Source: a bacterium
Lineage (GTDB): Bacteria > SM23-81 > DAOVCL01
NCBI GenBank assembly: GCA_029932675.1
Contig: JAOZPP010000026.1
Coordinates: forward strand, 1-38,736
Length of the DNA stretch: 38,736 nt
Reading direction: 5' to 3'
Position numbers and translations under genes: made by a program. The notes under the pieces were generated by a model. That model was given only the letters and a program-made list of their open reading frames with translations, made no database searches and was not told the DNA's origin. This document shows positions 27,180-36,114 of the stretch, piece after piece (within the stretch, counting starts at the first letter, position 1; every line of letters begins with the position of its first letter).

Positions 27180-29634
27180 GAGGGTAAAAAGGGTGATCCA
27201 GTACGCCAGAGAGGAGGCAGGAAGGTTAAGGCATGACTATATCGGTACCGAACACCTCCTTTTGGGAATGATTAGGGATGGGGAGGGGATGGCCATATCC
27301 ATCCTTTTGAACTTGGACTTAGAGTTAGATGAGTTGAAACAGTCCATCGAAGAGGCGGTTGCTTCTACGGGTGGAACCCTGACCATTGGTCAGATTCCCT
27401 TTACCCCGCGGGCGAGGAGGGTGTTGGAAATTGCTGCCCAGGAGGCCAGGGTGACCAATTCCAAGAATGTGGGAACTGAACACCTCCTTCTGGCCATCCT
27501 TAAGGACCCCAAGAGCGTAGCCTCCCAGATACTGGCTATGTATGACGTCGATTATCAGACCGTCTTTGAGGAGCTGAAGAAGATCTCCTCTGGGGAGGCC
27601 TCTGCAGGTGCTCCTGGAAGGAAGAGCAGGACCCCCGCCTTAGATCATTTTGGCCGAGACCTTACCGACCTGGCCCGCAAGGGGAAACTTGACCCTATAA
27701 TTGGTCGGAAGAAAGAGATCCAAAGGGTGGCTCAAATCTTGAGCAGGAGGAAGAAGAACAATCCTGCCCTTATTGGTGAGCCCGGAGTGGGGAAGACCGC
27801 CATAGTGGAGGGGTTGGCCCAGCGGATAGTTGCCGGTGAAGTCCCCCAGGTCCTTAGCGAAAAGAGGGTAGTCACCTTAGATATGGCTGCCTTGGTTGCT
27901 GGAACCAAGTACCGCGGCCAGTTTGAGGAGAGGATCAAGGCGGTGATTAACGAGATAAAGAACAGTGGTAATGTAATCCTCTTCATAGATGAGCTACACA
28001 CCATAGTGGGAGCAGGAGGAGCAGAGGGTTCACTGGATGCCTCTAATATATTTAAACCTGCCCTCTCCCGGGGAGAGTTACAGTGTATAGGAGCCACCAC
28101 CTTGGATGAATACAGGAAGCACATTGAAAAGGATGGGGCCTTAGAACGAAGGTTCCAACCGGTGATGGTTGATCCCACCACCTATGAGCAGACGGTGGAG
28201 ATCATCAGGGGGCTGAGGATCAAATATGAGGAGCACCACAAGGTGGTGATAAGCGATGATGCGATAGAGGCGGCTGTTCAACTATCCGATCGATTCATCT
28301 CCGGAAGATACCAACCGGACAAGGCCATCGATGTCATCGATGAGGCGGGTTCCCGGGCACATCTCAACTCCTTGATCAAGCCTTCCTCCATTGTGGAGAT
28401 AGAGGCAGAGATGGCTCAGGTGGAGGCTAAAAAACAAGAGGCGGTGAAGAACCAGGAGTTTGAGAAAGCAGCCAAGCTGCGGGATAAGCTGAGAAAGCTT
28501 GGGCAGAGGTTAGAGAAAGCTATGGGGGATTGGGAAAAGGAGAGAAAGGAGAAAAAGGTTCTCCTCACTGCCTCAGACATTGCCGATGTCATCTCCAAGA
28601 TGACCGGTATTCCGGTGCAGCGCCTGGAGGAGAGCGAATCCCAAAAGCTTCTCCGCATGGAGGAGGAACTTCGTAAGAAGGTAGTTGGCCAAGATGAGGC
28701 GATCAGGGCCATCTCGCGGGCCATTAGGCGAACGAGGGCAGGATTAAAGGATCCCAATCGCCCCATAGGATCTTTTGTCTTCTTGGGCCCGACCGGGGTG
28801 GGGAAGACTGAACTGGCCCGTGCCTTAGCCGAGTTCCTCTTTGAGGACCCTGAAGCTTTAGTGAGGATAGATATGTCCGAATATATGGAGAAATTTGCTG
28901 TTTCCAGGCTTATTGGAGCTCCCCCTGGTTATGTTGGGTATGAAGAGGGAGGACAACTTACCGAAAAGGTGAGGAGGAAACCTTACTCCGTCGTTCTTCT
29001 CGATGAAATCGAGAAGGCTCACCCTGATGTCTACAACCTGCTCCTCCAGATGCTCGATGAGGGAACCCTCACCGATAGCTTCGGTCGGAAGGTTAGCTTC
29101 AAGAACACGGTGGTGATAATGACCTCTAATATGGGGGCTAGGGAGATAGAAAAGGGGAAGTCGATGGGTTTTCAGAAGACCGACGAGGGGGCCCTCTACG
29201 AACAGATGAAGGAGAGGCTGCTTGATGAGTTGAAAAAAACCTTCAACCCAGAGCTCCTCAATAGATTGGATGAAGTAATCGTCTTCCGCGCCTTGAGCAA
29301 GGAGGATATGGTGAAGATAGTGGACATCCTCCTTGAGGAGGTAAACCAGAGGCTTAAGCAGAGGAGGATTAGCTTTAAGCTGACTAAAGAGGCGAAAGAA
29401 CTTCTGGCCGACAAGGGCTACGATCCATCATTTGGAGCCAGGCCGTTGAAGAGGGTGATCAGGAGGCTTATCGAGGATCCATTAGCAGAGGGGATATTGG
29501 ATGGCGATGTGGTAGATGGTGCCGAGATAGAGGTGAAAAGGGAAGGCAATGAGCTCAGTTTTGTGAGCAGATGGGAGGGAGGGGAGAAGAAGTTGACCCC
29601 CCATCGCCCTCCCCAGATTACCTCTGAGAAATAA
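27160..29634 (+). CDS. clpC: ATP-dependent Clp protease ATPase subunit ClpC
   Basis: 824 residues, start ATG 27160 with AAAGGAG six bases upstream. Two N-domain repeats (about 1-75 and 80-145, the [22 protein letters not shown] pair) bind phospho-arginine and adaptors. AAA+ module 1 has Walker [10 protein letters not shown] near 207 and Walker B LFIDELHT; a UVR-containing middle domain near 425-455 ([18 protein letters not shown]) matches ClpC rather than ClpA/ClpB; module 2 has GPTGVGKTE near 543 and [13 protein letters not shown]. The [15 protein letters not shown] and [16 protein letters not shown] strings are standard. It unfolds substrates for ClpP, which is not in the window. The mcsAB-clpC order suggests pArg-directed proteolysis. 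Confidence 0.97.
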   Translation: MDGMFSERVKRVIQYAREEAGRLRHDYIGTEHLLLGMIRDGEGMAISILLNLDLELDELKQSIEEAVASTGGTLTIGQIPFTPRARRVLEIAAQEARVTNSKNVGTEHLLLAILKDPKSVASQILAMYDVDYQTVFEELKKISSGEASAGAPGRKSRTPALDHFGRDLTDLARKGKLDPIIGRKKEIQRVAQILSRRKKNNPALIGEPGVGKTAIVEGLAQRIVAGEVPQVLSEKRVVTLDMAALVAGTKYRGQFEERIKAVINEIKNSGNVILFIDELHTIVGAGGAEGSLDASNIFKPALSRGELQCIGATTLDEYRKHIEKDGALERRFQPVMVDPTTYEQTVEIIRGLRIKYEEHHKVVISDDAIEAAVQLSDRFISGRYQPDKAIDVIDEAGSRAHLNSLIKPSSIVEIEAEMAQVEAKKQEAVKNQEFEKAAKLRDKLRKLGQRLEKAMGDWEKERKEKKVLLTASDIADVISKMTGIPVQRLEESESQKLLRMEEELRKKVVGQDEAIRAISRAIRRTRAGLKDPNRPIGSFVFLGPTGVGKTELARALAEFLFEDPEALVRIDMSEYMEKFAVSRLIGAPPGYVGYEEGGQLTEKVRRKPYSVVLLDEIEKAHPDVYNLLLQMLDEGTLTDSFGRKVSFKNTVVIMTSNMGAREIEKGKSMGFQKTDEGALYEQMKERLLDELKKTFNPELLNRLDEVIVFRALSKEDMVKIVDILLEEVNQRLKQRRISFKLTKEAKELLADKGYDPSFGARPLKRVIRRLIEDPLAEGILDGDVVDGAEIEVKREGNELSFVSRWEGGEKKLTPHRPPQITSEK

Positions 29635-29969
29635 TCAAGCTTTGGCAGGTCCGATCTGTGGCCTTGTCACCCCACTTCTGGGGACCAGATCATTCCTCGG
29701 GGTGGCCAGGGTTGCTTTCTTAGGTTCAAGGGAGTTACTTTTGATCCTTTAGAGGTGATGAGAAGTGAAGATAGATGAGGCTCTCCTTTTGCCTTTGGGC
29801 AGAGTGGGGGGCCTTTTTTGTTTTTATAGATGATTGGAGCCAAAGTTTGGTTGGAGAAAGGAGGGTAGATTTATTTAAAGACCAACCTTGGCTCTTCACA
29901 TAGATTCTTTAGCCGCCTTTGTGTGCTGATCACTGAGGATGATGAGGCAAACTTGAAAGGAGGTAAGCT
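29635..29969. other. Intergenic region after clpC, 335 bases
   Basis: No gene seen. It contains two competing stems: GATCTG/CAGATC (29653-29691) with an inner CCCC/GGGG pair, and CACCCC (29668-29673) with GGGGTG (29699-29704); both cannot form together. Then come the terminator at 29778 and a weak promoter-like pair (TTGGTT, 17 bases, TTTATT) near 29850. The exported protein start follows. Confidence 0.45.
29778..29825 (+). terminator. Rho-independent terminator of the clpC transcript
   Basis: AGGCTCTCC (29778-29786) pairs with GGGGGGCCT (29806-29814) through seven Watson-Crick and two wobble pairs, followed by TTTTTT G TTTTT up to 29825. This is the best terminator in the window. Confidence 0.75.
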
Positions 29970-32600
29970 ATGGAAAGGGAAAGATTTTTGCTGGCTATGG
30001 CCATTTGTATCATCTTCGCTTCTTTTATGGGCAAATCAGTTGTCAGCGCACAGACAGGCTCTCTCTCTTTCGGGCAGCCAGTCTATGGTTACCCTGGGCA
30101 GACCAATATTCGCATTCCAGTCGTCTACACCTCTGATGTCGATCTCTGCGCCTTTCAATTCGTCATGGACTTGGAGGAAGGGGTCCTGACCTTTGCCGAT
30201 CCGCCTGTGGATACCGTGAAAACCGTCTGCGGGGAAGCAGGGCCGATGTTTATATGGACCCCCAACGTCTGTAATGTCGATAGCCAGTGGTTCGAGTTAG
30301 TCTGCCAGCCGAGTCTTATGTGTGATAAGTTAATCCCTGCAGAGTCAACCGGTGACACCCTTTTCTACATCGTGGTCAATGTGGATCCAAACGCCACACC
30401 AGGAACCGAGACGAGCCTCGATCTGCGTGATGGCCTCTGTTCCCCTCCGGCCGATAATTCTTTCATCGATCAGAGTTCAACCCCGTTTCCTCCAACTCTT
30501 ATCGATGGCAACTTCCAGGTTACGGCTGCGCCTAATATAGTGTTGATTGGCAATGTCCCCGATGAGAACCAACCACCTCCCAGTGGGAGTTCCAATTGGT
30601 GCGCTCCTACGGCAGCGGTAAATATCATAGACTATTGGGATAGGGTTATGCACCATACCAATGCGGTGGGGGTGATGGACAATTGGACCCGCGGCCAGGC
30701 ATCCGATCACTTGGGCTGGTTTATGAACACCAATGATTGTGGCTCTCCAAGAGGTATTTTCAAAGGTGATGGACATAAGGGAACATATATACCAGATGAA
30801 AAGCTCGGTCTTATAGAGTTCTCGCTTTGGGATACGACTTGGACGTTTGGCCATGGGAAGCCTGATACAAGCAAGAGAGGCCGCTGCTGGCAGGTGAAGA
30901 CAGATTATCTGGGAGGCTGGGGTACTTATAAGGCGGAGATAGACGCGGGAAGGCCGGTGAAAGTCGATTTTATGTATTGGAATCCGGTGCCCACGGGATC
31001 AACTTATGTGGATACTGCGACTGGAGAGACAATAGAAGTTTATAGTTGGGGCGATACGGTCAATCAGTCAACCGACGATTCAGTGGATGAGCAATGGGAT
31101 TTTGTTCATGAGATCGGTCATGCGGTCACTGGAGTCGGATACATAGCCAACTGGGATCCCGATGGCGGTGGTCCCCTCCCGCGCACTAATTATGCAATTG
31201 TCCACGACAATTGGCCCTCTACCGCCAGGAATGTGACCATTCCCTGGAACAATTGGAGGGCGAATATCACTGTAAATCCCAATCAACCGCCCAGGTTAGT
31301 CGCCGTCTTACCTACTCAGTATGGGTGGAGAGGCCATCCTGGCGATACATTGGAGATTCCCTGGAACATCTTCAACCTCGGCTATGAGCCTGACGATTAT
31401 GAGATACTGTGCACCGACTCCCTGGGCTGGGACCTGTGGCCCGAATTGACCTTGGTACATATTGACCCGTGCGACGGTTTCCGAGTAAAGGGCCTTATCG
31501 CCATCCCCAGCCTTGCTACCCCAGGCTCGATCAACCGCATAACCCTAACTGCTGCTTCTCAATATAAGCAGTTGGTTCGAGACTCGGCATCCGTTGTGCT
31601 CACGGTAGCGGTGGCACCGCAGATTACCTCCATCACCGATGTAGGCAATGACCAAGGCAAACAGGTGAGGGTTAGTTGGAGGCGGTGCGATTACGATCAA
31701 TCCGGTTCGCCGGTGACGATCACCGAATACGGCCTGTGGAGAAGGATCGACAGTTATAAGAGGAATGGTTCACCTGAGGTGATCCCATCATCAGGGAAAG
31801 GTCCTATCCGGGACGGGAAGTATCCCCCTGGCAACTGGGACTTCCTCAAGACCGTCCCCGCACGGGGAGAGTCAACCTATAGCACGATTTGCCCCACCTT
31901 AGCAGATTCAACAGTCACCGATGGGATGTACTGGTCTGTCTTCTTCGTCTCGGCAATGACTTCTGATCCTCTGGTCTACTACGACTCAGACCCAGATAGC
32001 GGCTACTCGCTGGATAATCTCGCCCCTTCGACCCCAAAGGGCCTGATGGCTTCCTCAGGGGATACCTCCATAGATCTGCTGTGGAATGCTATACCAGACG
32101 AGGACTTCAGGTATTATACCCTCTATAGGGGGACCGAGAGCGGTTTCACACCGGATAGCTCAAACTTGCTGGGGACGACGATAGACACGGTCTTCAGTGA
32201 TATAAAGGTCTACAGGGATAGCACCTATTACTATGTGGTTTCTGCTCTTGACTTCGCCGGAAATGAGAGCGAGCACTCCAACGAAGTAAGTTGCACATTC
32301 GTTGGCCTCCACGTCACCAGAGCTGGTGGGTTACCAAAGGATTTCTCCCTCTCCCAGAACTATCCCAATCCCTTCAATCCTGTAACTGAAATCAAGTATG
32401 CCCTGCCTCGTGATTCCTATGTAAGGCTTAAGGTGTTCAATATCTTGGGAGAAGAGGTAACCACCTTAGTTGACGGAGAACAGAAGAGAGGATATAAGAC
32501 GGTGAGGTGGGATGCCGAGAATGTAGCTTCCGGAATCTACCTTTATCGGTTGCAGGCCGGTAATTTCACCTCAGTCAAGAAGATGATCTTGTTGAAGTAG
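29970..32600 (+). CDS. Exported papain-like (C39-type) peptidase-domain protein with sorting domain
   Basis: 876 residues, GGAGGTAAG upstream. Signal peptide 1-27 (FLLAMAICIIFASFMGKSVVSAQ). Residues ~30-190 resemble a cohesin-type sandwich (GQTNIRIPVVYTSDVDLCAFQF, GDTLFYIVVNVDPNATPG). Residues ~200-430 look like a C39-type papain fold: nucleophile C211 in NWCAPTAAVNIIDYW, H384 in GHAVTGVGY, and the third residue in AIVHDNW. A CARDB-like and an FN3 domain follow (about 445-535; 690-780, DEDFRYYTLYRG, YYYVVSALDFAGNES), then the sorting domain from ~788 ([12 protein letters not shown] ... KKMILLK). Probably a surface or secreted cysteine peptidase, or an inactive relative. A terminator follows, so it is its own transcript. 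Confidence 0.75.
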   Translation: MERERFLLAMAICIIFASFMGKSVVSAQTGSLSFGQPVYGYPGQTNIRIPVVYTSDVDLCAFQFVMDLEEGVLTFADPPVDTVKTVCGEAGPMFIWTPNVCNVDSQWFELVCQPSLMCDKLIPAESTGDTLFYIVVNVDPNATPGTETSLDLRDGLCSPPADNSFIDQSSTPFPPTLIDGNFQVTAAPNIVLIGNVPDENQPPPSGSSNWCAPTAAVNIIDYWDRVMHHTNAVGVMDNWTRGQASDHLGWFMNTNDCGSPRGIFKGDGHKGTYIPDEKLGLIEFSLWDTTWTFGHGKPDTSKRGRCWQVKTDYLGGWGTYKAEIDAGRPVKVDFMYWNPVPTGSTYVDTATGETIEVYSWGDTVNQSTDDSVDEQWDFVHEIGHAVTGVGYIANWDPDGGGPLPRTNYAIVHDNWPSTARNVTIPWNNWRANITVNPNQPPRLVAVLPTQYGWRGHPGDTLEIPWNIFNLGYEPDDYEILCTDSLGWDLWPELTLVHIDPCDGFRVKGLIAIPSLATPGSINRITLTAASQYKQLVRDSASVVLTVAVAPQITSITDVGNDQGKQVRVSWRRCDYDQSGSPVTITEYGLWRRIDSYKRNGSPEVIPSSGKGPIRDGKYPPGNWDFLKTVPARGESTYSTICPTLADSTVTDGMYWSVFFVSAMTSDPLVYYDSDPDSGYSLDNLAPSTPKGLMASSGDTSIDLLWNAIPDEDFRYYTLYRGTESGFTPDSSNLLGTTIDTVFSDIKVYRDSTYYYVVSALDFAGNESEHSNEVSCTFVGLHVTRAGGLPKDFSLSQNYPNPFNPVTEIKYALPRDSYVRLKVFNILGEEVTTLVDGEQKRGYKTVRWDAENVASGIYLYRLQAGNFTSVKKMILLK

Positions 32601-32603
32601 GAG

Positions 32604-32638
32604 GGAAAGGGGGCTCTGTAGAGCCCCCTTTCCTTATT
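32604..32638 (+). terminator. Strong terminator after the papain-like protein
   Basis: GGAAAGGGGGCTCT (32604-32617) pairs perfectly over 14 bp with AGAGCCCCCTTTCC (32620-32633), followed by TTATT. The loop is only GT, so the closing pairs probably open. Confidence 0.8.
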
Positions 32639-32651
32639 GTTGAAAAATCCC

Positions 32652-32680
32652 TTGCTTCAAATAAGGAAGGGGAATATATT
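32652..32680 (+). promoter_or_regulatory. Promoter of the methyltransferase gene
   Basis: TTGCTT at 32652-32657, 17-base spacer, TATATT at 32675-32680; the same hexamer pair as before prfB. Leader of about 40 bases to the ATG at 32726. Confidence 0.55.
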
Positions 32681-32725
32681 GGATTGCGGGAAAAACCATA
32701 GATTTAAGACTTAATCAGGGGAAAT

Positions 32726-33370
32726 ATGTCCCCATATAACAGGAAGGAACTCGCTCAGTTATTTGATCAATTGGCCTCAACCCCGGAGGGAAAAGGCCAG
32801 GGTATCCCCCAAATCATTGGGCAGATAGCCTACAAGCAACTGGAGCTAAGTTCAGACGATGTGTTGTTAGATGTGGGCACGGGTACAGGTGATATGGTAA
32901 TCGACGCAGCCAATATATGCCAAAAGGCAATCGGCATTGACATCAGCAGGAAAAGCCTTGAGCTCGCCCGGCAAAAGGCGGAGGGTTTAAATCCAAGGAA
33001 TGCGATTTTTGCTTATGGGTCGTTTGAAAATCCTTCCTCAGAGCTCAATTTGGCTTCCTATGGGATTACAAAGATCCTTATGGTATATTCCCTGCACCAT
33101 CTCCCTGATGCGCTGAAGAAAGAAAGCCTCCATAGGTTGGTTCCCCTACTCCACCCTCCAGGGCGAATGGTGATTGGTGACCTTATCTTCTTTGAGGACC
33201 CAGGGGAACATTATCAGAGGTTTGATGAAGTGCACTACGATGGAGGGGATACGGACTTCCCCTCCACTGCAGAATATCTGACCGACTGTTTAAGGGGATT
33301 AGGGGCAGAGGTGAGGGTGGAGCAGTTTCACCTCTTAGCCGGAGTGCTCACTGCCGACTTTGGTATTTAA
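32726..33370 (+). CDS. Class I SAM-dependent methyltransferase
   Basis: 214 residues, AGGGGAAAT upstream. Rossmann-type methyltransferase with motif I LLDVGTGTGDMVIDAA (residues ~48-62), acidic motif II in AIGIDISRKSLELARQKAE, and post-motif KILMVYSLHHLPDALKKESLHRLVPLLHPPGRMVIGDLIF, the UbiE/small-molecule style. The C-terminal part contains a YLTDCLRGLGAEVRVE strand. The substrate cannot be read from the sequence. A 20-base gap to the next gene suggests an operon with it. Confidence 0.85.
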   Translation: MSPYNRKELAQLFDQLASTPEGKGQGIPQIIGQIAYKQLELSSDDVLLDVGTGTGDMVIDAANICQKAIGIDISRKSLELARQKAEGLNPRNAIFAYGSFENPSSELNLASYGITKILMVYSLHHLPDALKKESLHRLVPLLHPPGRMVIGDLIFFEDPGEHYQRFDEVHYDGGDTDFPSTAEYLTDCLRGLGAEVRVEQFHLLAGVLTADFGI

Positions 33371-33390
33371 GCCAATTGGAAGGCTGAGAG

Positions 33391-34068
33391 ATGGGAAGAG
33401 ATAAGAAAAGAAGACAAAAAGCACTGATGAAGAAGCGACAGAAGGACAAGTTGAGGCAGAAGAGGGCCAAAAGGACTGGGCTTCCCCTGGGGCGACTAAC
33501 CGCCAAAGGTGTTCTCTCCCATGCTCGCCACTATCCCATTAAAGAATGCTTGATAAATGCTTCGTGGAAAGAGCGTGGTTTGGCAAACATCCTCCTTGCG
33601 CGTCAGCAGCCAGATGGAAGCATTGCCTTTGGGGTCTACCTGGTCGATATCTTTTGCCTCGGCCTGAAGAACACCTTCTGCAATGCCAACTTCCCGGTGT
33701 CAAGATATGAAGGGGAATTGAAAGCCAAGGTATACCGGGGAGAAACCCCCATCGAATGTTCAGTTGACTTGGCCCATCAGATCATCTATGGGGCAATTGA
33801 CTACGCTTCGGAGTTGGGCTTTAAACCCCAAAGGGATTTCAAGCTTTCCCAGTATATCTTGGAGGAGAGGGACAAATTTGGGGAGATCACCGAGGTGGAG
33901 TTCGGCAAAGATGGGAAGCCATTTTATATCGCTGGTCCAGATGACAATGTGCCGGCAATTATGAAGAAGCTGGAGGCCAAGTTGGGCCCAGGCAATTTCC
34001 CCTTCATCTATTCAGGGGATCAGATTCCCGGGGATTGGGGAGAAGAGGGAAGGGGAAAGGGTGAATAG
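33391..34068 (+). CDS. Conserved protein of unknown function, very basic N-terminus
   Basis: 225 residues. Residues 1-28 are almost all Lys, Arg, Gln and Asp (GRDKKRRQKALMKKRQKDKLRQKR), an RNA- or ribosome-binding type of tail. The rest is a compact globular domain: PIKECLINASWKERGLANILLARQQPDGSIAFGVYLVDIFCLGLKN (shown in parts: ECLINASW, GLANILLARQ, GVYLVDIFCLGLKN), then CSVDLAHQIIYGAIDYASELGF, and EVEFGKDGKPFYIAGPDDN. I have the impression of a conserved bacterial family but cannot name it. No signal peptide or membrane segment. Position in a likely operon between a methyltransferase and a sirtuin. Confidence 0.7.
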   Translation: MGRDKKRRQKALMKKRQKDKLRQKRAKRTGLPLGRLTAKGVLSHARHYPIKECLINASWKERGLANILLARQQPDGSIAFGVYLVDIFCLGLKNTFCNANFPVSRYEGELKAKVYRGETPIECSVDLAHQIIYGAIDYASELGFKPQRDFKLSQYILEERDKFGEITEVEFGKDGKPFYIAGPDDNVPAIMKKLEAKLGPGNFPFIYSGDQIPGDWGEEGRGKGE

Positions 34069-34109
34069 AAATGTTTTCAGTGAAAACTAAAACGACTGAG
34101 CTCTGTTAA

Positions 34110-34850
34110 GTGGAGATCAGCGGATTAAAAAGAGCTGCCCAATTGATAAAACAGAGCCGTAAAACGGCAGCTTTTACTGGTGCGGGAATCTCGGTGGAGA
34201 GTGGTATCCCTGATTTCCGAGGGCCAGACGGACTCTGGTCAAAATATGATCCTAAACTCTTAGAATTGGACTATTTCTACAGCCACCCTGCAGAATGCTG
34301 GGAGGTTATCAAGAAGATTTTCTACGAATTCTTGGAGGATACCCAGCCAAATGACGCTCACCTGGTCCTAGCCTGGATGGAAGAGAAAGGGTTGCTTCAG
34401 GGCATAATCACCCAGAATATCGATAATCTCCATTATAAAGCCGGGAACAAAAATGTTATAGAATACCATGGCAACACCAGGCAGTTATATTGTCACCGAT
34501 GTGACAAGTATTGGGAAGCAGACCTCTCCCCAATCAACTTTCCCCCTGTTTGTAAGGATTGTGGCACGATACTGAAGCCGGACTTCGTCTTCTTTGGAGA
34601 AGCTATTCCAGTTAAAGCATTAAAAGGGGCTGGAGAGATGTTGGAAAAGTTGGAGGTGCTGCTGGTCATTGGGACAACGGGAGTAGTCTATCCTGCTGCA
34701 GCTATACCCAGAATTGCCCACAGCCAGGGAGCAAAGATTATCGAGATAAATATAGAAAGATCAGAGTACACGGAGACTCTTACCGATATCTTCATTAAGC
34801 TTCCTGCCTCCCAGGCCCTACGCGCCCTCAAAGAGCTCCTCTCTTCATAG
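34110..34850 (+). CDS. cobB: NAD-dependent protein deacylase (sirtuin, CobB type)
   Basis: 246 residues from GTG 34110; no clear ribosome site, so the start is moderately sure. Removes acyl groups from lysine with use of NAD+, giving nicotinamide and O-acetyl-ADP-ribose. Motifs: GAGISVESGIPDFRGPDGLW (NAD-binding, about 24-43), TQNIDNLHYKAG, catalytic His in EYHGNTRQ, zinc cysteines in LYCHRCDKYW and VCKDCG, then PDFVFFGEAIP and VIGTTGVVYPAA. The class III type bacterial residues (Y/R for desuccinylation) are not clearly present, so plain deacetylation is more likely. It closes the conserved part; accessory DNA follows. Confidence 0.93.
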   Translation: MEISGLKRAAQLIKQSRKTAAFTGAGISVESGIPDFRGPDGLWSKYDPKLLELDYFYSHPAECWEVIKKIFYEFLEDTQPNDAHLVLAWMEEKGLLQGIITQNIDNLHYKAGNKNVIEYHGNTRQLYCHRCDKYWEADLSPINFPPVCKDCGTILKPDFVFFGEAIPVKALKGAGEMLEKLEVLLVIGTTGVVYPAAAIPRIAHSQGAKIIEINIERSEYTETLTDIFIKLPASQALRALKELLSS

Positions 34851-35018
34851 AGAAAAGGGAATGTAGAATTAAAAAACTCTTTATCAGAACGCAGATTTTC
34901 ACAGATGAACGTAGGGTAGCAAAACCTAAAATCTTAGCAATTAGTGTTTAAAAACCAGTGTTTCCACCCACACGGTTATGGCAACCTTGGAGATTTGGGT
35001 AATAATCGAAAAAGGTTA

Positions 35019-35047
35019 TTGACAAATTAGAGGTAATTCGCTATTTT
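35019..35047 (+). promoter_or_regulatory. Promoter-like start of structured repeat copy 1
   Basis: TTGACA at 35019-35024, 17-base spacer, TATTTT at 35042-35047. In copy 2 the same place reads TGGACA, 17 bases, TATTTT. Transcription would start just before the first stem of the repeat. Confidence 0.55.
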
Positions 35048-35198
35048 CACAGTAACTCCCGATGATGAAAAGAGAAAACTCTCTTGCAGAACGAAGTGTG
35101 GCAAGGGGGGAAATCGGGAGGAACAAAGCCACGGTGCTCAACGATGCATTCTTGAGCCGAAGTTCCATAACCAAAGATAGCCAAGCTGTCTTGAGGAT
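35021..35198 (+). repeat. 178-bp structured element, copy 1
   Basis: Nearly identical to 36115-36291 (about eight differences including one indel). It folds well: CTCCCGAT (35056-35063) with ATCGGGAG (35113-35120), enclosing CTCTCTTGC (35079-35087) with GCAAGGGGG (35101-35109); then GAAC (35121-35124) with GTTC (35162-35165) enclosing GCTCAA (35136-35141) and TTGAGC (35152-35157); then GATAGC (35176-35181) with GCTGTC (35185-35190). Differences in copy 2 keep these pairs as wobbles. It may encode a small RNA, or be a remnant of a mobile element; an open frame (MKRENSLAERSV..., 54 codons) also runs through it. The rest of 34851-35319 holds nothing I recognise. Confidence 0.75.
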
Positions 35199-35319
35199 TA
35201 AGTTAGAGCGGATTGGGTTTTGTTTTTGAACAACAACTAAATTATAACCAGAGGTTGGTATTTTATCCAATCTGTCGACTCAATAGTTAAGCCTATAAGT
35301 TAAAAAAGCGAGGTTAGTT

Positions 35320-35547
35320 ATGACAAAGGCAAATGAGTTGATTTCAATGGTTGAGTCTTTACCAGTAGACATTAAAACTAAATTAATTGATAAACTTCTT
35401 AATAGTTTACACCCATCACAAAAAGAAATTGATGAGTTATGGGCAAAAGAAGTTGAAAGAAGAGTGGAAGAGATTAAAACCGGAAAAGTTAAGACTATAC
35501 CTGGGGAAGAGGTCTTCAAGGAAATTCAGGAACGATTCTCAAAATGA
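35320..35547 (+). CDS. Addiction-module antitoxin (PF09720/TIGR02574 type)
   Basis: 75 residues: helical N-terminus (ELISMVESLPVDIKTKLIDKLLNSL) followed by DELWAKEVERRVEEIKTGKVKTIPGEEVFKEIQERF. The DELWAxExxRRxxExxxGxVxxIPxEEVFxxI pattern is diagnostic for this antitoxin family, partner of RelE/ParE toxins. Its stop overlaps the toxin start as ATGA. A GCGAGG lies upstream. Since the toxin is broken, the antitoxin may be an orphan remnant. Confidence 0.85.
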   Translation: MTKANELISMVESLPVDIKTKLIDKLLNSLHPSQKEIDELWAKEVERRVEEIKTGKVKTIPGEEVFKEIQERFSK

Positions 35548-35802
35548 AATATTCCTTTCACCCCTCTGCAAAAATAGAACTCCAAAAAGCAATCAATTAT
35601 TATGAAGAATGTCAACCTGGACTTGGATTAGAGTTTGCAAGGGAAGTATATTCAACTATTCAACGGATTATCCATTTTCCAGAGGCTTGGTCTAAATTAT
35701 CCAAGAATACCAGAAGGTGTTTAACAAACCGCTTTCCATATTATTATTGCAGTTATGCAACTAAACAGAGAGCCGGATTATTGGAAAAAAAGAATAAAAT
35801 AA
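35544..35802 (+). pseudogene. RelE/ParE-type toxin disrupted by a frameshift and small deletion
   Basis: The start (KYSFHPSAKIELQKAINYYE, GLGLEFAREVYSTIQRI, TRRCLTNRFPY) is a normal ParE/RelE toxin up to about residue 66. From 35740 the expected ending is in the +1 frame: IIIAVMQLNREPDYWKKRIK, stopping at 35800-35802, the usual I(I/L)AVMHxxREPxYWKxR tail. The usual link of about ten residues (of the type GVIYQIxDDE) is missing between FPY and IIIAV. So a deletion that was not a multiple of three joined the parts out of frame. The intact frame instead runs on to 35852 with a meaningless tail. The tail's His/Arg residues are needed for RNA cleavage or gyrase inhibition, so it is probably inactive. 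Confidence 0.8.
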
Positions 35803-35852
35803 GGCATAACAAAGAGCATCTTAGGGTCAAACCTCTAATTACCAATAATTAG

Positions 35853-36114
35853 GCCGAATTGCTCATAAGATCCTGCTCAGAGACCTCGTAAGCGGTCAGA
35901 TGCCCTCATCGCACTATCATCCCGGCGAGCCCTCAGGTGTCCTCACTTGACGGCAAAGGGGAGCGGGTCGGATGAATCCGACCCCTACAAAAATTCATTT
36001 CGTTACACCTGTCAGGGCGCAAGAAAATTTCTAAAATCTTGAAGATCTGCGTTTATCAGCGTCCTACCAGCTCCAGAAACTTGTAGGTCCAATTTACCAA
36101 TCAAAAAAGTCCTG
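35853..36114. repeat. Gap with REP-like palindromes
   Basis: Contains AGCGGTCAGATGCCC (35891-35905), identical to part of the array at 124-138, and GGGTCGGAT (35965-35973) with ATCCGACCC (35976-35984), nine perfect pairs around GA. No gene seen. The region up to the second structured repeat is otherwise unremarkable. Confidence 0.6.

Noticed and set aside
29653-29704. Competing stems after clpC as a riboswitch
   Set aside because: They lie in the 3' region of clpC, more than 250 bases before the next gene and before a terminator; no known aptamer core was recognised.
31104-31133. HEIGH string in the exported protein as a zinc metallopeptidase HExxH motif
   Set aside because: The third ligand typical of such enzymes is missing, and the context (NWCAPTAA before, HAVTGVGY and AIVHDNW after) fits a papain-like fold better.
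35016-35270. Minus-strand frame of 84 residues across structured repeat copy 1
   Set aside because: In copy 2 the frame does not continue in the same way, and the substitutions preserve base pairs; an RNA or DNA role explains it better.
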